From CBFDBF01 sp050293315 (lineage in GTDB: Bacteria > Pseudomonadota > Gammaproteobacteria > Chromatiales > Chromatiaceae): DNA of 64,000 nt. The DNA is taken from NCBI GenBank assembly GCA_050293315.1, contig JBNKMS010000012.1:371219-435218 (forward strand), given 5' to 3'. The notes under the pieces were generated by a model. It ran no database searches and was not told the DNA's origin. It saw only the letters and a program-made list of their open reading frames with translations. Each line of letters starts with the position of its first letter. Position 1 is the stretch's first letter. Positions 25,945-35,542 of the stretch are shown in pieces. A program made the translations under genes and the position numbers.

Positions 25945-28503
25945 TCAAGAGATCGACGTAACGGGTATGACCACACCACTGTTTTCATAGTCAGGGATCT
26001 GGTCAAAGTTGAGGTATTGGTACAGCTCCTCAGAGTTAGGATCGATCTTCTCTTTGGCTATGGCCAGGTACTCCTCGACCGTTGGGATCTTGCCTGTTAT
26101 GGCGCAGACCGCCGCCACTTCAGCAGAGCCGAGATAGACCTGTGCCCCCGTACCCATGCGGTTGTCAAAGTTACGGGTGGAGGTTGAGAAGACGACAGCG
26201 TTGTCATGCACTCGCGCCTGGTTGCCCATGCAGAGCGAACAGCCGGGGATCTCGGTACGGGCGCCGGCCTTGCCGAAGGTACTATAGATGCCTTCGTCGA
26301 TAAGCTGGCGTTCATCCATGCGGGTTGGAGGTACCACCCACATGCGACCCTGTACAGCCGGTTGGCCGTCGAGTATCTTGGCAGCGGCACGGAAGTGACC
26401 GATATTGGTCATACACGAACCCAGAAATACCTCATCGATCTTGGTGCCGGCAACCTCGGATAGCAGCTTCACGTCATCCGGATCGTTGGGGCAGCAGAGG
26501 ATCGGCTCCTTGATCTCGTTCAGGTCGATCTCAATGACCTCTTTATACTCGGCATCACTATCCGGTTCCAGCAGTTGCGGGTCGGCCAGCCACGCCTCCA
26601 TGTCGTCTATACGTTTCTGGATGGTCGCTGCATCCTTGTAACCACGTTTGATCAGGTTCTTCAGCAGGGTCACGTTGGAGCGGACGAACTCTATTACCGG
26701 CTCCTTGTTCAGGCGCACGCTACAGGCAGCGGCAGAGCGTTCGGCAGAGGCGTCGGCCAGTTCGAATGCCTGCTCCACCTTCAGATCGGGTAGACCCTCC
26801 ATCTCCAGGATGGTGCCGGCATAGACATTCTTCTTGCCCTTCTTCTCCACCGTCAGCATGCCGCGCTGGATCGCCACCCAAGGGATGGCGTTAACGATGT
26901 CGCGCAGGGTGATGCCGGGCTGTAGCTCGCCCTTGAAACGCACCAGAACCGATTCCGGCATCACTAGAGGCATGGATCCGGTAGCGGCGGCGAAGGCCAC
27001 CAGACCGGAACCGGCCGGGAAGGAGATGCCGATGGGGAAGCGGGTGTGCGAGTCACCGCCAGTGCCGACGGTATCGGGTAGACAGAAGCGGTTGAGCCAG
27101 GAGTGGATTACCCCGTCACCTACCCGTAGAGCAACGCCGGCGCGATCCTCAAAGAACTTACCCAAGGTGTTGTGGGTGATGATATCAACCGACTTTGGGT
27201 AGGCAGCAGTATGGCAGAATGATTGTACGGTGAAATCGGCGGAGAAGCCGAGACATGCCAGCTCCTTGATCTCATCACGGGTCATCGGGCCGGTAGTGTC
27301 CTGGGAGCCGACGGTAGTCATCTTCGGCTCACAGTACTCACCAGGACGCACCCCGGCCTTACCTACCGCCTTGCCAACCATCTTCTGCGCCAGGGTGTAG
27401 CCTTTGCCGCTGTCGGCTGGCTGTTCCGGGTCGGTAAATAGATCGATGGGGCCCATGCCCAGGGCCTCACGCGCCTGTGCGGTGAGGCCGCGGCCGATAA
27501 TCAGATTCACACGGCCGCCAGCGCGTACCTCGTCCGCCAGGGTGTTGGGGGACAGTTTAAACTCGGTGACCACCGTACCGTCACGGCTGATGGTGCCGTT
27601 GGTGGTATTAATGGTGATTACATCGCCGCTGTTCAACCCAGTGACGTCGCACTGGATCGGCAGCATGCCGGAGTCTTCAGCGGTGTTGAAGAAGATCGGT
27701 GCAATGGTGCCGCCGATGACCACGCCACCGGTGCGTTTGCCCGGTACGTATGGGATATCGTGGCCGGTGTGCCAGATTACAGAGTTGGCAGCGGACTTAC
27801 GGGAAGAGCCGGTACCCACAACATCGCCAACATAGGCGACCGGATGGCCCTTCTTTTTCAGCTCAAGCAGCTGCTCCAGGCCGCCGGGCATGCGGTTGAC
27901 CAGCATGGCATTGGCATGCACCGGGATGTCTGGACGGCTCCACGCCTCAGAGGCAGGGGAGAGGTCGTCGGTGTTGGTCTCGCCATCCACCTTGAATACA
28001 GTTACTGTAACCTCCTCCGGCATTTCGTCACGAGAGGTGAACCAAGTGGCGTTGGCCCAGTTCTCCATCACCTGTTTGGCAGCAGCGTTGCTTTTGGCCT
28101 TCGCCGCCACATCATTGAAGGAGTCATAGACCAGCAGGGTATTGCTGAGGGCCTCGACAGCATCGGCGGCCAGATCGGCATCGTCGAGTAGCTCTACCAT
28201 TGGGGCCACGTTGTAGCCACCGATCATAGTGCCTAGCAGTTGCACCGCCTCTCTGCGGTCAATCAGCGGGCAGCTGATAATACCCTTGGCCACCTCGGCC
28301 AGGAAATCTGCCTTGACCTTGGAGGCGTCGTCGACGCCAGGCGGGACCTGGTTGACCAGCAGATCTTTGATGGTCTCCTCTTCGCCTGCTGGCGGGTTTT
28401 TCAATAGCTCCACTAACTCAGCAGTCTGCTCGGCGTTGAGCGGTAGCGGCGGCACGCCCTCTTTGGCGCGCTCCTCGACATGTTGACGATAAGCTTTGAG
28501 CAT
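25945..28503 (-). CDS. acnB: aconitate hydratase B
   Basis: 852 residues, the normal length for AcnB, with the HEAT-like N-terminal domain (MLKAYRQHVEERAKEGVPPLPLN) and the characteristic swivel-first domain order. Iron-sulfur ligands are seen in GSCMTNIGHFRAA and PGCSLCMGNQARV; substrate loops include GGDSHTRFPIG and SRKSAANS. It isomerises citrate and isocitrate in the TCA cycle. It is monocistronic, ended by a shared hairpin. Aconitase B can also bind mRNA when it loses its cluster. Confidence 0.97.
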   Translation of the reverse strand: MLKAYRQHVEERAKEGVPPLPLNAEQTAELVELLKNPPAGEEETIKDLLVNQVPPGVDDASKVKADFLAEVAKGIISCPLIDRREAVQLLGTMIGGYNVAPMVELLDDADLAADAVEALSNTLLVYDSFNDVAAKAKSNAAAKQVMENWANATWFTSRDEMPEEVTVTVFKVDGETNTDDLSPASEAWSRPDIPVHANAMLVNRMPGGLEQLLELKKKGHPVAYVGDVVGTGSSRKSAANSVIWHTGHDIPYVPGKRTGGVVIGGTIAPIFFNTAEDSGMLPIQCDVTGLNSGDVITINTTNGTISRDGTVVTEFKLSPNTLADEVRAGGRVNLIIGRGLTAQAREALGMGPIDLFTDPEQPADSGKGYTLAQKMVGKAVGKAGVRPGEYCEPKMTTVGSQDTTGPMTRDEIKELACLGFSADFTVQSFCHTAAYPKSVDIITHNTLGKFFEDRAGVALRVGDGVIHSWLNRFCLPDTVGTGGDSHTRFPIGISFPAGSGLVAFAAATGSMPLVMPESVLVRFKGELQPGITLRDIVNAIPWVAIQRGMLTVEKKGKKNVYAGTILEMEGLPDLKVEQAFELADASAERSAAACSVRLNKEPVIEFVRSNVTLLKNLIKRGYKDAATIQKRIDDMEAWLADPQLLEPDSDAEYKEVIEIDLNEIKEPILCCPNDPDDVKLLSEVAGTKIDEVFLGSCMTNIGHFRAAAKILDGQPAVQGRMWVVPPTRMDERQLIDEGIYSTFGKAGARTEIPGCSLCMGNQARVHDNAVVFSTSTRNFDNRMGTGAQVYLGSAEVAAVCAITGKIPTVEEYLAIAKEKIDPNSEELYQYLNFDQIPDYENSGVVIPVTSIS

Positions 28504-28610
28504 AAAAGTTCTCCTGTATGGTGTGGGCGACCCACGTTCCTCTGGGATTAATTAAAGTTGTAGTTAAATAATTGGACGGTCGAGTATATATCAAACCGAA
28601 AAATGTGGAA

Positions 28611-28628
28611 CCCTCCCTATTAGGGGGG
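28611..28628 (-). terminator. weak hairpin after the ArsC-like gene
   Basis: On the minus strand a C-run and a G-run (CCCCCC, then GGGAGGG) pair imperfectly and are followed by a T-containing tail ending TTTTT. It sits about 40 bases after the ArsC-like stop. Weak evidence. Confidence 0.35.
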
Positions 28629-28667
28629 CTGTGTGGTAGATGATGTCGCTCCTGGATCGTCCTGGAG

Positions 28668-29018
28668 CTACTCAATGATCTCCAGCACACTCTCCGGGGG
28701 ACGGCCAATGGCGGCCCTGCCATTGTTTATGACTATCGGGCGCTCTATCAGTTTCGGGTGAGCGATCATGGCATCGATCAGTTGGGCGCGTGTAAGCTCC
28801 GGGTTGTCCAGCCCGTTCTCCCTGTATTCAGCCTCCTTGGTGCGCATCAGCTGGCGCGGTTCCATGCCTAGCATCTGCAGGATCTGCTCCAATGTCTGAT
28901 GATCAGGTGGGGTTTTTAGATACTCTACCACCTCCGCCTCGACCCCGTTCTCCGCAAGCAGTTGCATGGCCTGACGCGATTTACTGCAGCGTGGGTTGTG
29001 ATAGATCTCTACACTCAT
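28668..29018 (-). CDS. ArsC-family reductase (glutaredoxin-coupled type)
   Basis: A 116-residue thioredoxin-fold protein. The N-terminal HNPRCSKSRQAM carries the single catalytic Cys of glutaredoxin-dependent arsenate reductase, and HPKLIERPIVINNGRAAIGRPPE is the matching C-terminal signature with the conserved Arg. It probably reduces arsenate to arsenite, or is the related YfgD-type protein. No ars regulator or efflux pump adjoins it, so arsenic resistance is not demonstrated. The promoter region is shared with the tRNA gene just upstream. Confidence 0.87.
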   Translation of the reverse strand: MSVEIYHNPRCSKSRQAMQLLAENGVEAEVVEYLKTPPDHQTLEQILQMLGMEPRQLMRTKEAEYRENGLDNPELTRAQLIDAMIAHPKLIERPIVINNGRAAIGRPPESVLEIIE

Positions 29019-29058
29019 GGGGTTGTCTCCTGGTAGGGCCTGCCATCTAGTGAGAATA

Positions 29059-29135
<77 letters not shown>

Positions 29136-29306
29136 TAAACTCGTTGTTTCATCTGCTGAGCCTGCGATTCACTAGCAGCCCTCTGGGCCGCCTGGCAGCG
29201 CTCACGCGGCTCCGCCGCTTCCCCGGCCAGGTAGTTCTATGGGGGCTGGGGATGGATATCTTACAGGGTGTGTTGAGTAGCGTCTATTCCCTAGTTGGAT
29301 CCTTTC

Positions 29307-29323
29307 CCGGTATAATCTACCGG
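29307..29323 (+). promoter_or_regulatory. candidate -10 region inside an inverted repeat upstream of small cytochrome c
   Basis: CCGGTA and TACCGG flank five bases, and the sequence TATAAT (29311-29316) lies across the left arm and loop. It is 37 bases before the cytochrome start. This would suit a promoter overlapped by an operator, but no good -35 is seen at the usual spacing. Confidence 0.35.
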
Positions 29324-29359
29324 TTTGCGGTAGAGACAAATTCATGATTGGAGGTTTAT

Positions 29360-29890
29360 ATGTCGCAGTGTAGATATCGTTTTGGTCTGTTAGGCGTCGT
29401 AGCCATACTGGTTGCAGCTGCACCGGTAATGGCTGAGCCCGAAGCTGATCCAAGACTGGACGTGCTGGAGCGCATCAAGCCGGTGGGGGAGGTGAGCATC
29501 GCCGGACAGCCTGCCGCAATCCCTGTGGCAGGGGCCGAGTCTGCGCCAGCTGCGACTGATTCGACAGCTGAGTCTGCACCGACAGCTGCTGTCCCTGAGG
29601 CAGCGTCCGCTCCAGCAGCAGCGGAGGCCCCGGCAGCGGCCCCTGCGGATGGAGGTGCCCTGTATGCAGCCAAGGGGTGCGCAGCCTGCCACGGGCCTAA
29701 TGGTAACAAGACGCTTATGCCCGCATATCCCAAGATTGCAGGCCAGGCCAGCGGATACCTGGTAGCACAGATGAAGGACATAAAGAACGGTGCCAGGGCC
29801 AATGGTCAGACGGCCCTTATGAAGGGGACGATCGCTCAGGTCTCAGATGCTGAGATAGAGGCCATTGCCGGCTGGTTGAGCAGCCAGTAG
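29360..29890 (+). CDS. monohaem c-type cytochrome with Ala/Pro-rich linker
   Basis: About 176 residues from the ATG at 29360 (ggagg five bases upstream). A signal peptide (FGLLGVVAILVAAAPVMA) is followed by ~75 residues rich in Ala, Pro and Glu, then a class-I cytochrome domain with GCAACHGPNG and a Met-containing NGQTALMKG axial region. The linker probably tethers the domain flexibly in the periplasm or to a partner. The domain resembles one half of cytochrome c4 and the cytochromes of the c5/c553 group. It stands alone after tRNA-Arg. Confidence 0.88.
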   Translation: MSQCRYRFGLLGVVAILVAAAPVMAEPEADPRLDVLERIKPVGEVSIAGQPAAIPVAGAESAPAATDSTAESAPTAAVPEAASAPAAAEAPAAAPADGGALYAAKGCAACHGPNGNKTLMPAYPKIAGQASGYLVAQMKDIKNGARANGQTALMKGTIAQVSDAEIEAIAGWLSSQ

Positions 29891-29897
29891 CCAATTT

Positions 29898-29935
29898 ACT
29901 AGTACGTCCCCCAATAGATTGAGGGGCGTACTAGT
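29898..29935. terminator. long inverted repeat between convergent cytochrome c and rep genes
   Basis: ACTAGTACG pairs with CGTACTAGT and continues through CCCC/GGGG with one bulged T, around an eleven-base loop. It lacks a T-run on either side but sits exactly between two convergent stops, so a terminator or transcript-end stabiliser is likely. Confidence 0.6.
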
Positions 29936-29944
29936 GCAGGGTGT

Positions 29945-31951
29945 TCACTCACTCAGTATCGCACGCAGGTTTGCCAAGTGGGAGAGCCCTATCTCGCGAC
30001 TCTCCTCCTCGGATCTGCCGTGTTCTCCACCTTTCCACTGTAGGTCTGCCTCTGGCAGCTCGTCCAGAAAGCGACTCGGCTCACACGCGACTATCTTCCC
30101 ATAGCGCTTGCGTTTGGCAGCATAGGTCATAGTAAGTGTGCGTCGGGCTCGGGTGATGCCGACATAGGCAAGTCGCCGCTCCTCCTCGATGCTCTCCTCT
30201 TCTATGCTGTTACGATGGGGCAGCAGCTCCTCCTCCATACCGGTGAGGAAGACGTGGGGGAACTCCAACCCCTTGGCGGCGTGCAGGGTCATAAGGTGGA
30301 CCCGCCCCTCGGTCTCTTCCTCCTCCTGGCGCTCCAGCATGTCCTGCAGGGCGAGATGGCCGATGATCTCCACCAGGTTTTCGCCTGCCATGGCCCCCTG
30401 GTGCAGACGCTCAATCCATTCAATCAGGCTGTTTACATTCTCAATGCGAAACTCCGCCGCTGCAGGTTTAGAACTCTGAGCATGCAGCCACCCGAAGTAG
30501 TCGATATCGTTCAATAGTTGTCGCACCGTCTCTACCGGGTGCTCCTCCTCGGCTCGGCGGCAGAAGCCGTGGATCCAGGCGGCAAACTCCCGCAACCTCT
30601 GTAGTGGGCGGCCGCTTATGCTCTGCTCCAGACCGAGTTCATCGCAGGCAGCGAGCAGGCTGATTGGGCGGTTGGCGGTATAGGTACCGAGCCGCTCCAG
30701 GGTGGTTGCACCAATCTCCCGGCGAGGGGTATTTATGATACGCAGAAAAGCGGCGTCATCGTCCGGATTGGCCAGGAGCCGCAGGTAGGCCATGACGTCC
30801 TTGATCTCGGTGCGGGCAAAGAATGAGGTGCCACCGCTGAGGAAGTAAGGGATATCATGTTGTCGCAGGACGGTCTCAAACACACGCGCCTGATGGTTAC
30901 CGCGATAGAGGATGGCGCAGTCGGCATGGCTGGTGCCGTGCATTATGCGTCGGTGCATAATCTCTGATACCACCAATTCGGCTTCGTGTGCATCACTGTC
31001 ACACTGGATAACACGCAGCATCTCGCCCTCACCGAGCTCGCTCCAGAGGGCCTTCTCGAACAGATGGTCATTGTTGCTGATCAACTGGTTGGCAGCCCGC
31101 AGGATGCGGCTGCTGGAGCGATAGTTCTGCTCCATTTTTATAAGCTTGAGCCGAGGGAAGTCCGCCTGTAGCTGTACCAGATTCTCCGGACGCGCCCCGC
31201 GCCAGGCGTAGATAGACTGATCATCGTCTCCCACTACTGTCAGTGCCTGACGTACCCCTACCAACTGCTTGACCAGCTCATACTGGCTGCTATTGGTGTC
31301 CTGATACTCGTCCACCAGCAGGTAGCGGATGCGGTTTTGCCATCTATCCAGTACCTCCGGGTGCTGGCGAAAGAGCTGTACCGGCAGTAGGATGAGATCA
31401 TCAAAATCAACCGCATTATAGGCACGCAAAGTGCGCTGGTAGGCGGCGTAGAGTAGCGCGTTTCTGCTCTGCAGGCCGTCCTCCGCAGCGGCCAGGGCCC
31501 GCTCCGGGTCCAGCATGGCGCTCTTCCAGTCGGAGATCTGCCACAGGGCGGATGCTACAGTGCCGTCATCCAGGTTCTCCTTGCGTAACAGCTCCTTCAG
31601 CAGGTTCTCGCTGTCCTGGGCATCAAAGATCGAGAAGCCGGGCTTGAACCCAAGAGTCTTGTGTTCCTGCCGTACTATACTTAGACCTAGGGTGTGAAAG
31701 GTGGAGATGTTGACCTGGGCAGTAGCACTCCCCCGGGACATGCGGGTAACACGCTCTCGCATCTCGCGTGCTGCTTTGTTGGTAAAGGTGACTGCGGTGA
31801 TGTGGCGTGGCTCAATTCCGGCCTGTTCGATCAGGTGGGCGATCTTGCTGGTGATTACGCGGGTCTTGCCTGAGCCTGCTCCAGCCAGGACCAGGAGGGG
31901 GCCTTCGATGTAGTGGACCGCCTCCTGTTGTCGTGGGTTGAGTTTTGCCAT
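29945..31951 (-). CDS. rep: ATP-dependent DNA helicase Rep
   Basis: 668 residues from the ATG at 31951, where the protein aligns with the E. coli Rep start (MAKLNPRQQEAVHY); the frame is open for 40 more codons upstream. SF1A helicase motifs: LAGAGSGKTRVI, AVTFTNKAAREM, YLLVDEYQDTN, VVGDDDQSIYAWRGA, QNYRSS, LMTLHAAKGLEFPHVFLTGMEE, RRLAYVGITRA. Rep unwinds 3'-5' and helps replication forks pass protein blocks. Single gene, convergent with the small cytochrome. Confidence 0.95.
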   Translation of the reverse strand: MAKLNPRQQEAVHYIEGPLLVLAGAGSGKTRVITSKIAHLIEQAGIEPRHITAVTFTNKAAREMRERVTRMSRGSATAQVNISTFHTLGLSIVRQEHKTLGFKPGFSIFDAQDSENLLKELLRKENLDDGTVASALWQISDWKSAMLDPERALAAAEDGLQSRNALLYAAYQRTLRAYNAVDFDDLILLPVQLFRQHPEVLDRWQNRIRYLLVDEYQDTNSSQYELVKQLVGVRQALTVVGDDDQSIYAWRGARPENLVQLQADFPRLKLIKMEQNYRSSSRILRAANQLISNNDHLFEKALWSELGEGEMLRVIQCDSDAHEAELVVSEIMHRRIMHGTSHADCAILYRGNHQARVFETVLRQHDIPYFLSGGTSFFARTEIKDVMAYLRLLANPDDDAAFLRIINTPRREIGATTLERLGTYTANRPISLLAACDELGLEQSISGRPLQRLREFAAWIHGFCRRAEEEHPVETVRQLLNDIDYFGWLHAQSSKPAAAEFRIENVNSLIEWIERLHQGAMAGENLVEIIGHLALQDMLERQEEEETEGRVHLMTLHAAKGLEFPHVFLTGMEEELLPHRNSIEEESIEEERRLAYVGITRARRTLTMTYAAKRKRYGKIVACEPSRFLDELPEADLQWKGGEHGRSEEESREIGLSHLANLRAILSE

Positions 31952-32063
31952 GAAAAGATTGTCGATAGCGGTCAAAAAAGACTGCGTATTATGCTGGAGA
32001 GCGTTACAGATTGCAGCTACTATCCTGATATCTTTAACCAGACAACTGATGATGTAATCGAAT

Positions 32064-32786
32064 ATGAGCAACCAGACTAGAGATGTATTCAGCTCCGTAG
32101 GGACAAAGGAGAAACAGATACCGCATGAGTCCTGGAAGATATTTCAGATCATGGCGGAATTTGTTAATGGATTTGAGGCGCTTGCCCCTATCTGGCCGGC
32201 CGTCAGTATCTTTGGTTCAGCTCGTACTCCCAGAGACCACCCCAACTACAAGAAGGCAGAGCAGATCGCACAGCTGCTGTCGGATAGCGGCTTTGCCGTC
32301 ATCAGTGGTGGTGGCCCCGGTATTATGGAGGCAGCCAATCGAGGTGGTTATGCCGGTAAGTCTCAAAGCATCGGCCTTAATATACAGCTGCCGCATGAGC
32401 AGAAATCGAATGAGTACCAAGATCTGGCGCTAAACTTCGGCCATTTCTTCTCCCGTAAGGTTATGTTTGTGAAGTACGCCTCGGCCTACGTGGTGCTGCC
32501 AGGTGGGTTTGGCACCCTGGATGAGATGGCTGAGATCTTAACTCTGGTGCAGACCGGGAAGACCCGCCGTATCCCAATCATACTGGTCAATGGGGAGTTT
32601 TGGGGTGGACTTTTGGATTGGATGCGAGACTCTCTATGCAAGGAGGGGGCTATCGATCCGGATGATCTGGATCTATTGGAGATATGTGAGGAACCGCAGC
32701 AGGTGGTGGATGCCATCTTTGCCCATTATGAGGTTCGCGGTTTTGAGCTATCGGCGGAAGAGAAGGAAATAATGTTAGAACTGTAA
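32064..32786 (+). CDS. LOG-family protein (TIGR00730-type Rossmann fold)
   Basis: A 240-residue soluble protein. ISGGGPGIMEAANRG and the signature LPGGFGTLDEMAE define the LOG family, which includes cytokinin riboside 5'-monophosphate phosphoribohydrolases that release a base from a nucleotide. Earlier annotations as lysine decarboxylase are not supported by the family. It is divergent from rep across a 112-base gap. The bacterial substrate is uncertain; purine-nucleotide hydrolysis is most likely. Confidence 0.85.
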   Translation: MSNQTRDVFSSVGTKEKQIPHESWKIFQIMAEFVNGFEALAPIWPAVSIFGSARTPRDHPNYKKAEQIAQLLSDSGFAVISGGGPGIMEAANRGGYAGKSQSIGLNIQLPHEQKSNEYQDLALNFGHFFSRKVMFVKYASAYVVLPGGFGTLDEMAEILTLVQTGKTRRIPIILVNGEFWGGLLDWMRDSLCKEGAIDPDDLDLLEICEEPQQVVDAIFAHYEVRGFELSAEEKEIMLEL

Positions 32787-32824
32787 TAGTATCTATATGG
32801 TAATTGAGCAATAGGGAAGCACTT

Positions 32825-33148
32825 ATGAAAAAATCTATATTTCTTGGCCTTGTGTTGCTGGCATCCGCAGCAATCGCAGAAGATGAGCAGACTGCAGTGC
32901 CGGCCCCGGAAGCGCCGCCACAGGTTGAGAGTGGCGAGGTGTTGGAGCCAGAGGTGACTATTGTCGAGAGTGATAAAGGCAAGATCTACAGGTACAGCAT
33001 CAATGGCAAGATATATATGGTTAAGGTCGTGCCGACATCTGGTGCCCCATACTACTTCATAGACAGTAATGGGGATGGTCAGCTGGATGCGCGGGCCGAT
33101 GATATAAAAGAGGCATCTGTTCAGCAGTGGGAGATTCTGAGCTGGTAG
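32825..33148 (+). CDS. DUF2782 family exported protein
   Basis: A 107-residue protein started at the ATG at 32825, with aggga upstream. A signal peptide (KKSIFLGLVLLASAAIA) is followed by an acidic Pro-rich stretch, then the DUF2782 core YSINGKIYMVKVVPTSG...YYFIDSNGDGQLD. The function is unknown. In other Gammaproteobacteria the gene is typically a single exported factor near polA. Confidence 0.85.
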   Translation: MKKSIFLGLVLLASAAIAEDEQTAVPAPEAPPQVESGEVLEPEVTIVESDKGKIYRYSINGKIYMVKVVPTSGAPYYFIDSNGDGQLDARADDIKEASVQQWEILSW

Positions 33149-33157
33149 CCACCTCCT

Positions 33158-33186
33158 GCGGGTCGGACTGAGCACCACCGACCCGC
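33158..33186 (+). terminator. GC-rich hairpin after DUF2782 gene
   Basis: GCGGGTCGG pairs perfectly with CCGACCCGC around an 11-base loop, ten bases after the stop. There is no T-run, so termination would need Rho or be partial. Confidence 0.5.
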
Positions 33187-33204
33187 GAATAATACCGGTA
33201 GTTT

Positions 33205-34983
33205 ATGACAACAGATCAGATACAGCTGTTCGGACTGCTTTTTTTTGTCTTTGTGTTTCTCATATGGGGGCGCTGGCGTTACGATCTGGTGGCCTTTGTC
33301 GCCCTGATCGCGGCGCTACTTATGGGGGTGGTGCCAAAAGAGGAGGCCTTCTCCGGTTTTGGTCATCCGGCGACCGCCATTATCGCCCTGGTGTTGATAG
33401 TTAGTAAGGGGCTGTACAACTCCGGTGCTATTGAGCTGATCGCCAAGCAGGTTGGCCGTCTTGCTACCTCCCTGCAGGGCCACATCATAGCCATGTCAGG
33501 TATTGCGGCGGCCCTCTCCGCGGTTATGAATAATGTTGCCGCACTTGCGATGTTAATGCCGGTAGATATTCAGGCTGCCATCAAGGCCAAACGTAGTCCA
33601 TCCAAGACGCTGATGCCGCTCTCATTTGCCTCGATCCTTGGTGGCATGATCACCATGATCGGAACCCCACCCAATATTGTTATCGCTGAGTTTCGGTCGG
33701 ATGCCATGGGCGAGGGCTTCAGTATGTTCGATTTTGCCCCGGTCGGGGTGGCGTGCGCCGCCGTAGGGGTGCTGTATGTGGCACTGATTGGCTGGCGTCT
33801 GTTGCCCAAGGATCGCGCCAGTTATGACGCCCCTCAAGAGCTACTTGATAGTAGCGACTATGTTGCCGAACTGCATGTCCCGGATGAGTCTCTTGCAATC
33901 GGCCAACGAGTGCGGGATCTGGATAGTATAGCCGACGAGTGTGATGTCGCAGTTATCGGTCTGGTGCGCAGGGGGCAGCGGATGCCAGGACAGGCCCGTT
34001 TGGTGCAGATCAGACGGGGAGATATATTGGTAGTGGACGCAGGGCCAGCGGCAATGGATCAGTTTGTCGGTGAGCTGGCGTTGGACTACTCCAGCAAGGG
34101 TAAAGAGACCAGCCCTGTTAGCGACGCGGATATGGCGCTGTGGGAGGTGGTGGTGCCTGGTGACTCCAGGATAGCGGGGCGTACAGCGTTCTCACTCCAT
34201 CTGCAATATCGCCATGGTATTACGCTTCTGGGCGTATCTCGGCGAGGTAAAAAATTCCGTGATCGGGTACGTCACCTCGAGATACAAGAGGGCGACGTGC
34301 TGCTGTTGTATGGCTCAAGACATATGTTGGAAGAGATCAACAGGTGGTTGGGGACTCTATCTCTGGCTGGACGTAGTATCGACCTGATTCAGCGTCACAA
34401 GGCATGGCTGGCGGTGGGGCTGTTTGCACTGGCGATCATTGCGGCCAGTTTTGGCATGCTCTATCTGCCGGTGGCGCTGGCAGCAGTGGTGGTCAGCTAT
34501 GTACTGTTTAACATCGTACCGGCGCGGCATGTCTATAACTCTGTAGAGTGGCCGGTGATCATCCTGCTGGGTTCAATGATACCGATAGGTGGCGCCCTGG
34601 AGTCTAGTGGTGGCACGGCGCTGATAGTTGATGGCATTATTAGCGTCGCGTCTGGTTATTCGCCAGTAGTAGTGCTGACTTTGCTGATGGTTATTACCAT
34701 GACTCTCTCTGATGTTATGAATAATACGGCAACAGCGGTGATTGCCGCCCCTATTGCTATAGATATCGCCAGCCGTCTCCAGGTAAGCGCCGATCCATTT
34801 TTGATGACGGTGGCAGTTGCTGCATCCTGCGCCTTTCTTACCCCAATAGGGCATAAGAATAATACCCTCATAATGGGTCCGGGCGGTTACCGTTTTGGTG
34901 ATTATTGGCGTATGGGGCTGCCGCTGGAGCTCCTGATTGTTATAGTATCTATCCCTGTAATACTTTTGGTTTGGCCGCTGTAG
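33205..34983 (+). CDS. SLC13-type anion carrier with two TrkA-C domains
   Basis: A 592-residue inner-membrane protein. About six N-terminal helices are followed by two cytoplasmic TrkA-C/RCK-C regulatory domains (~220-290 and ~305-380), then about six more helices. Family motifs include NNVAALAMLMPV, GGMITMIGTPPNIVI and, in the second repeat, NNTATAVIAAPIA with CAFLTPIGHKNN. Such carriers move sulfate, dicarboxylates or other anions with Na+ or H+. For a sulfur-metabolising organism sulfate is plausible but unproven. The TRAP permease genes follow in the same direction. Confidence 0.88.
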   Translation: MTTDQIQLFGLLFFVFVFLIWGRWRYDLVAFVALIAALLMGVVPKEEAFSGFGHPATAIIALVLIVSKGLYNSGAIELIAKQVGRLATSLQGHIIAMSGIAAALSAVMNNVAALAMLMPVDIQAAIKAKRSPSKTLMPLSFASILGGMITMIGTPPNIVIAEFRSDAMGEGFSMFDFAPVGVACAAVGVLYVALIGWRLLPKDRASYDAPQELLDSSDYVAELHVPDESLAIGQRVRDLDSIADECDVAVIGLVRRGQRMPGQARLVQIRRGDILVVDAGPAAMDQFVGELALDYSSKGKETSPVSDADMALWEVVVPGDSRIAGRTAFSLHLQYRHGITLLGVSRRGKKFRDRVRHLEIQEGDVLLLYGSRHMLEEINRWLGTLSLAGRSIDLIQRHKAWLAVGLFALAIIAASFGMLYLPVALAAVVVSYVLFNIVPARHVYNSVEWPVIILLGSMIPIGGALESSGGTALIVDGIISVASGYSPVVVLTLLMVITMTLSDVMNNTATAVIAAPIAIDIASRLQVSADPFLMTVAVAASCAFLTPIGHKNNTLIMGPGGYRFGDYWRMGLPLELLIVIVSIPVILLVWPL

Positions 34984-35011
34984 GCTCAAGCTTGTGCTGG
35001 AGTAGCTATGT

Positions 35012-35542
35012 ATGATCCGTATCGCTGAACTCATAGATGGCTTGAATGAGTGGGTAGGGAGGACGGTCTCCTGGCTTACCCTGTTTATGGTACTGATCAC
35101 CTTTGCCGTAGTGTTGCTACGCTCCGTATTTGATCTGGGATGGATCGCCATGCAGGAGACGGTCTCCTATATGCATGCGGTGGTGTTTTTATGCGGGGCC
35201 GCCTTCACCCTTAAACATGAGGGGCATGTACGGGTTGATGTCCTGCTACACAAGTTCTCTAACCGGGGCAGGCTCTTGGTTGACTTCTTAGGGACGCTGC
35301 TTCTTCTATTGCCGGTATGTGGCTTTATGATCTGGATGAGCTGGGACTATGTCCATCAATCCTGGGCTGTGCATGAGGTCTCCGGGGAGACCGGCGGTCT
35401 GCATGGGCTCTATATTTTAAAAAGTATAATCCTGTTGATGGCCCTGTTGTTGCTACTACAGGGGGTGTCTATCGCTATCCGTCGTCTGCTTGCGTTGCGT
35501 GGGGTAACTAACGATGTAGTAACTAACGGGGGGGAGTCATAG
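35012..35542 (+). CDS. dctQ: TRAP transporter small membrane subunit (DctQ)
   Basis: A 176-residue protein with four membrane helices. WIAMQETVSYMHAVVFLCGAAFTLKHEGHVRVDVL is the typical DctQ signature. GGAG lies nine bases before the start. Its stop shares one base with the GTG of dctM. It pairs with DctM to form the membrane part of a Na+-driven, binding-protein-dependent carboxylate transporter. Confidence 0.93.
   Translation: MIRIAELIDGLNEWVGRTVSWLTLFMVLITFAVVLLRSVFDLGWIAMQETVSYMHAVVFLCGAAFTLKHEGHVRVDVLLHKFSNRGRLLVDFLGTLLLLLPVCGFMIWMSWDYVHQSWAVHEVSGETGGLHGLYILKSIILLMALLLLLQGVSIAIRRLLALRGVTNDVVTNGGES

Noticed and set aside
29144..29347. Plus-strand 67-codon frame between tRNA-Arg and the cytochrome
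   Set aside because: No ribosome site, no motif, and it spans the likely promoter of the cytochrome gene.
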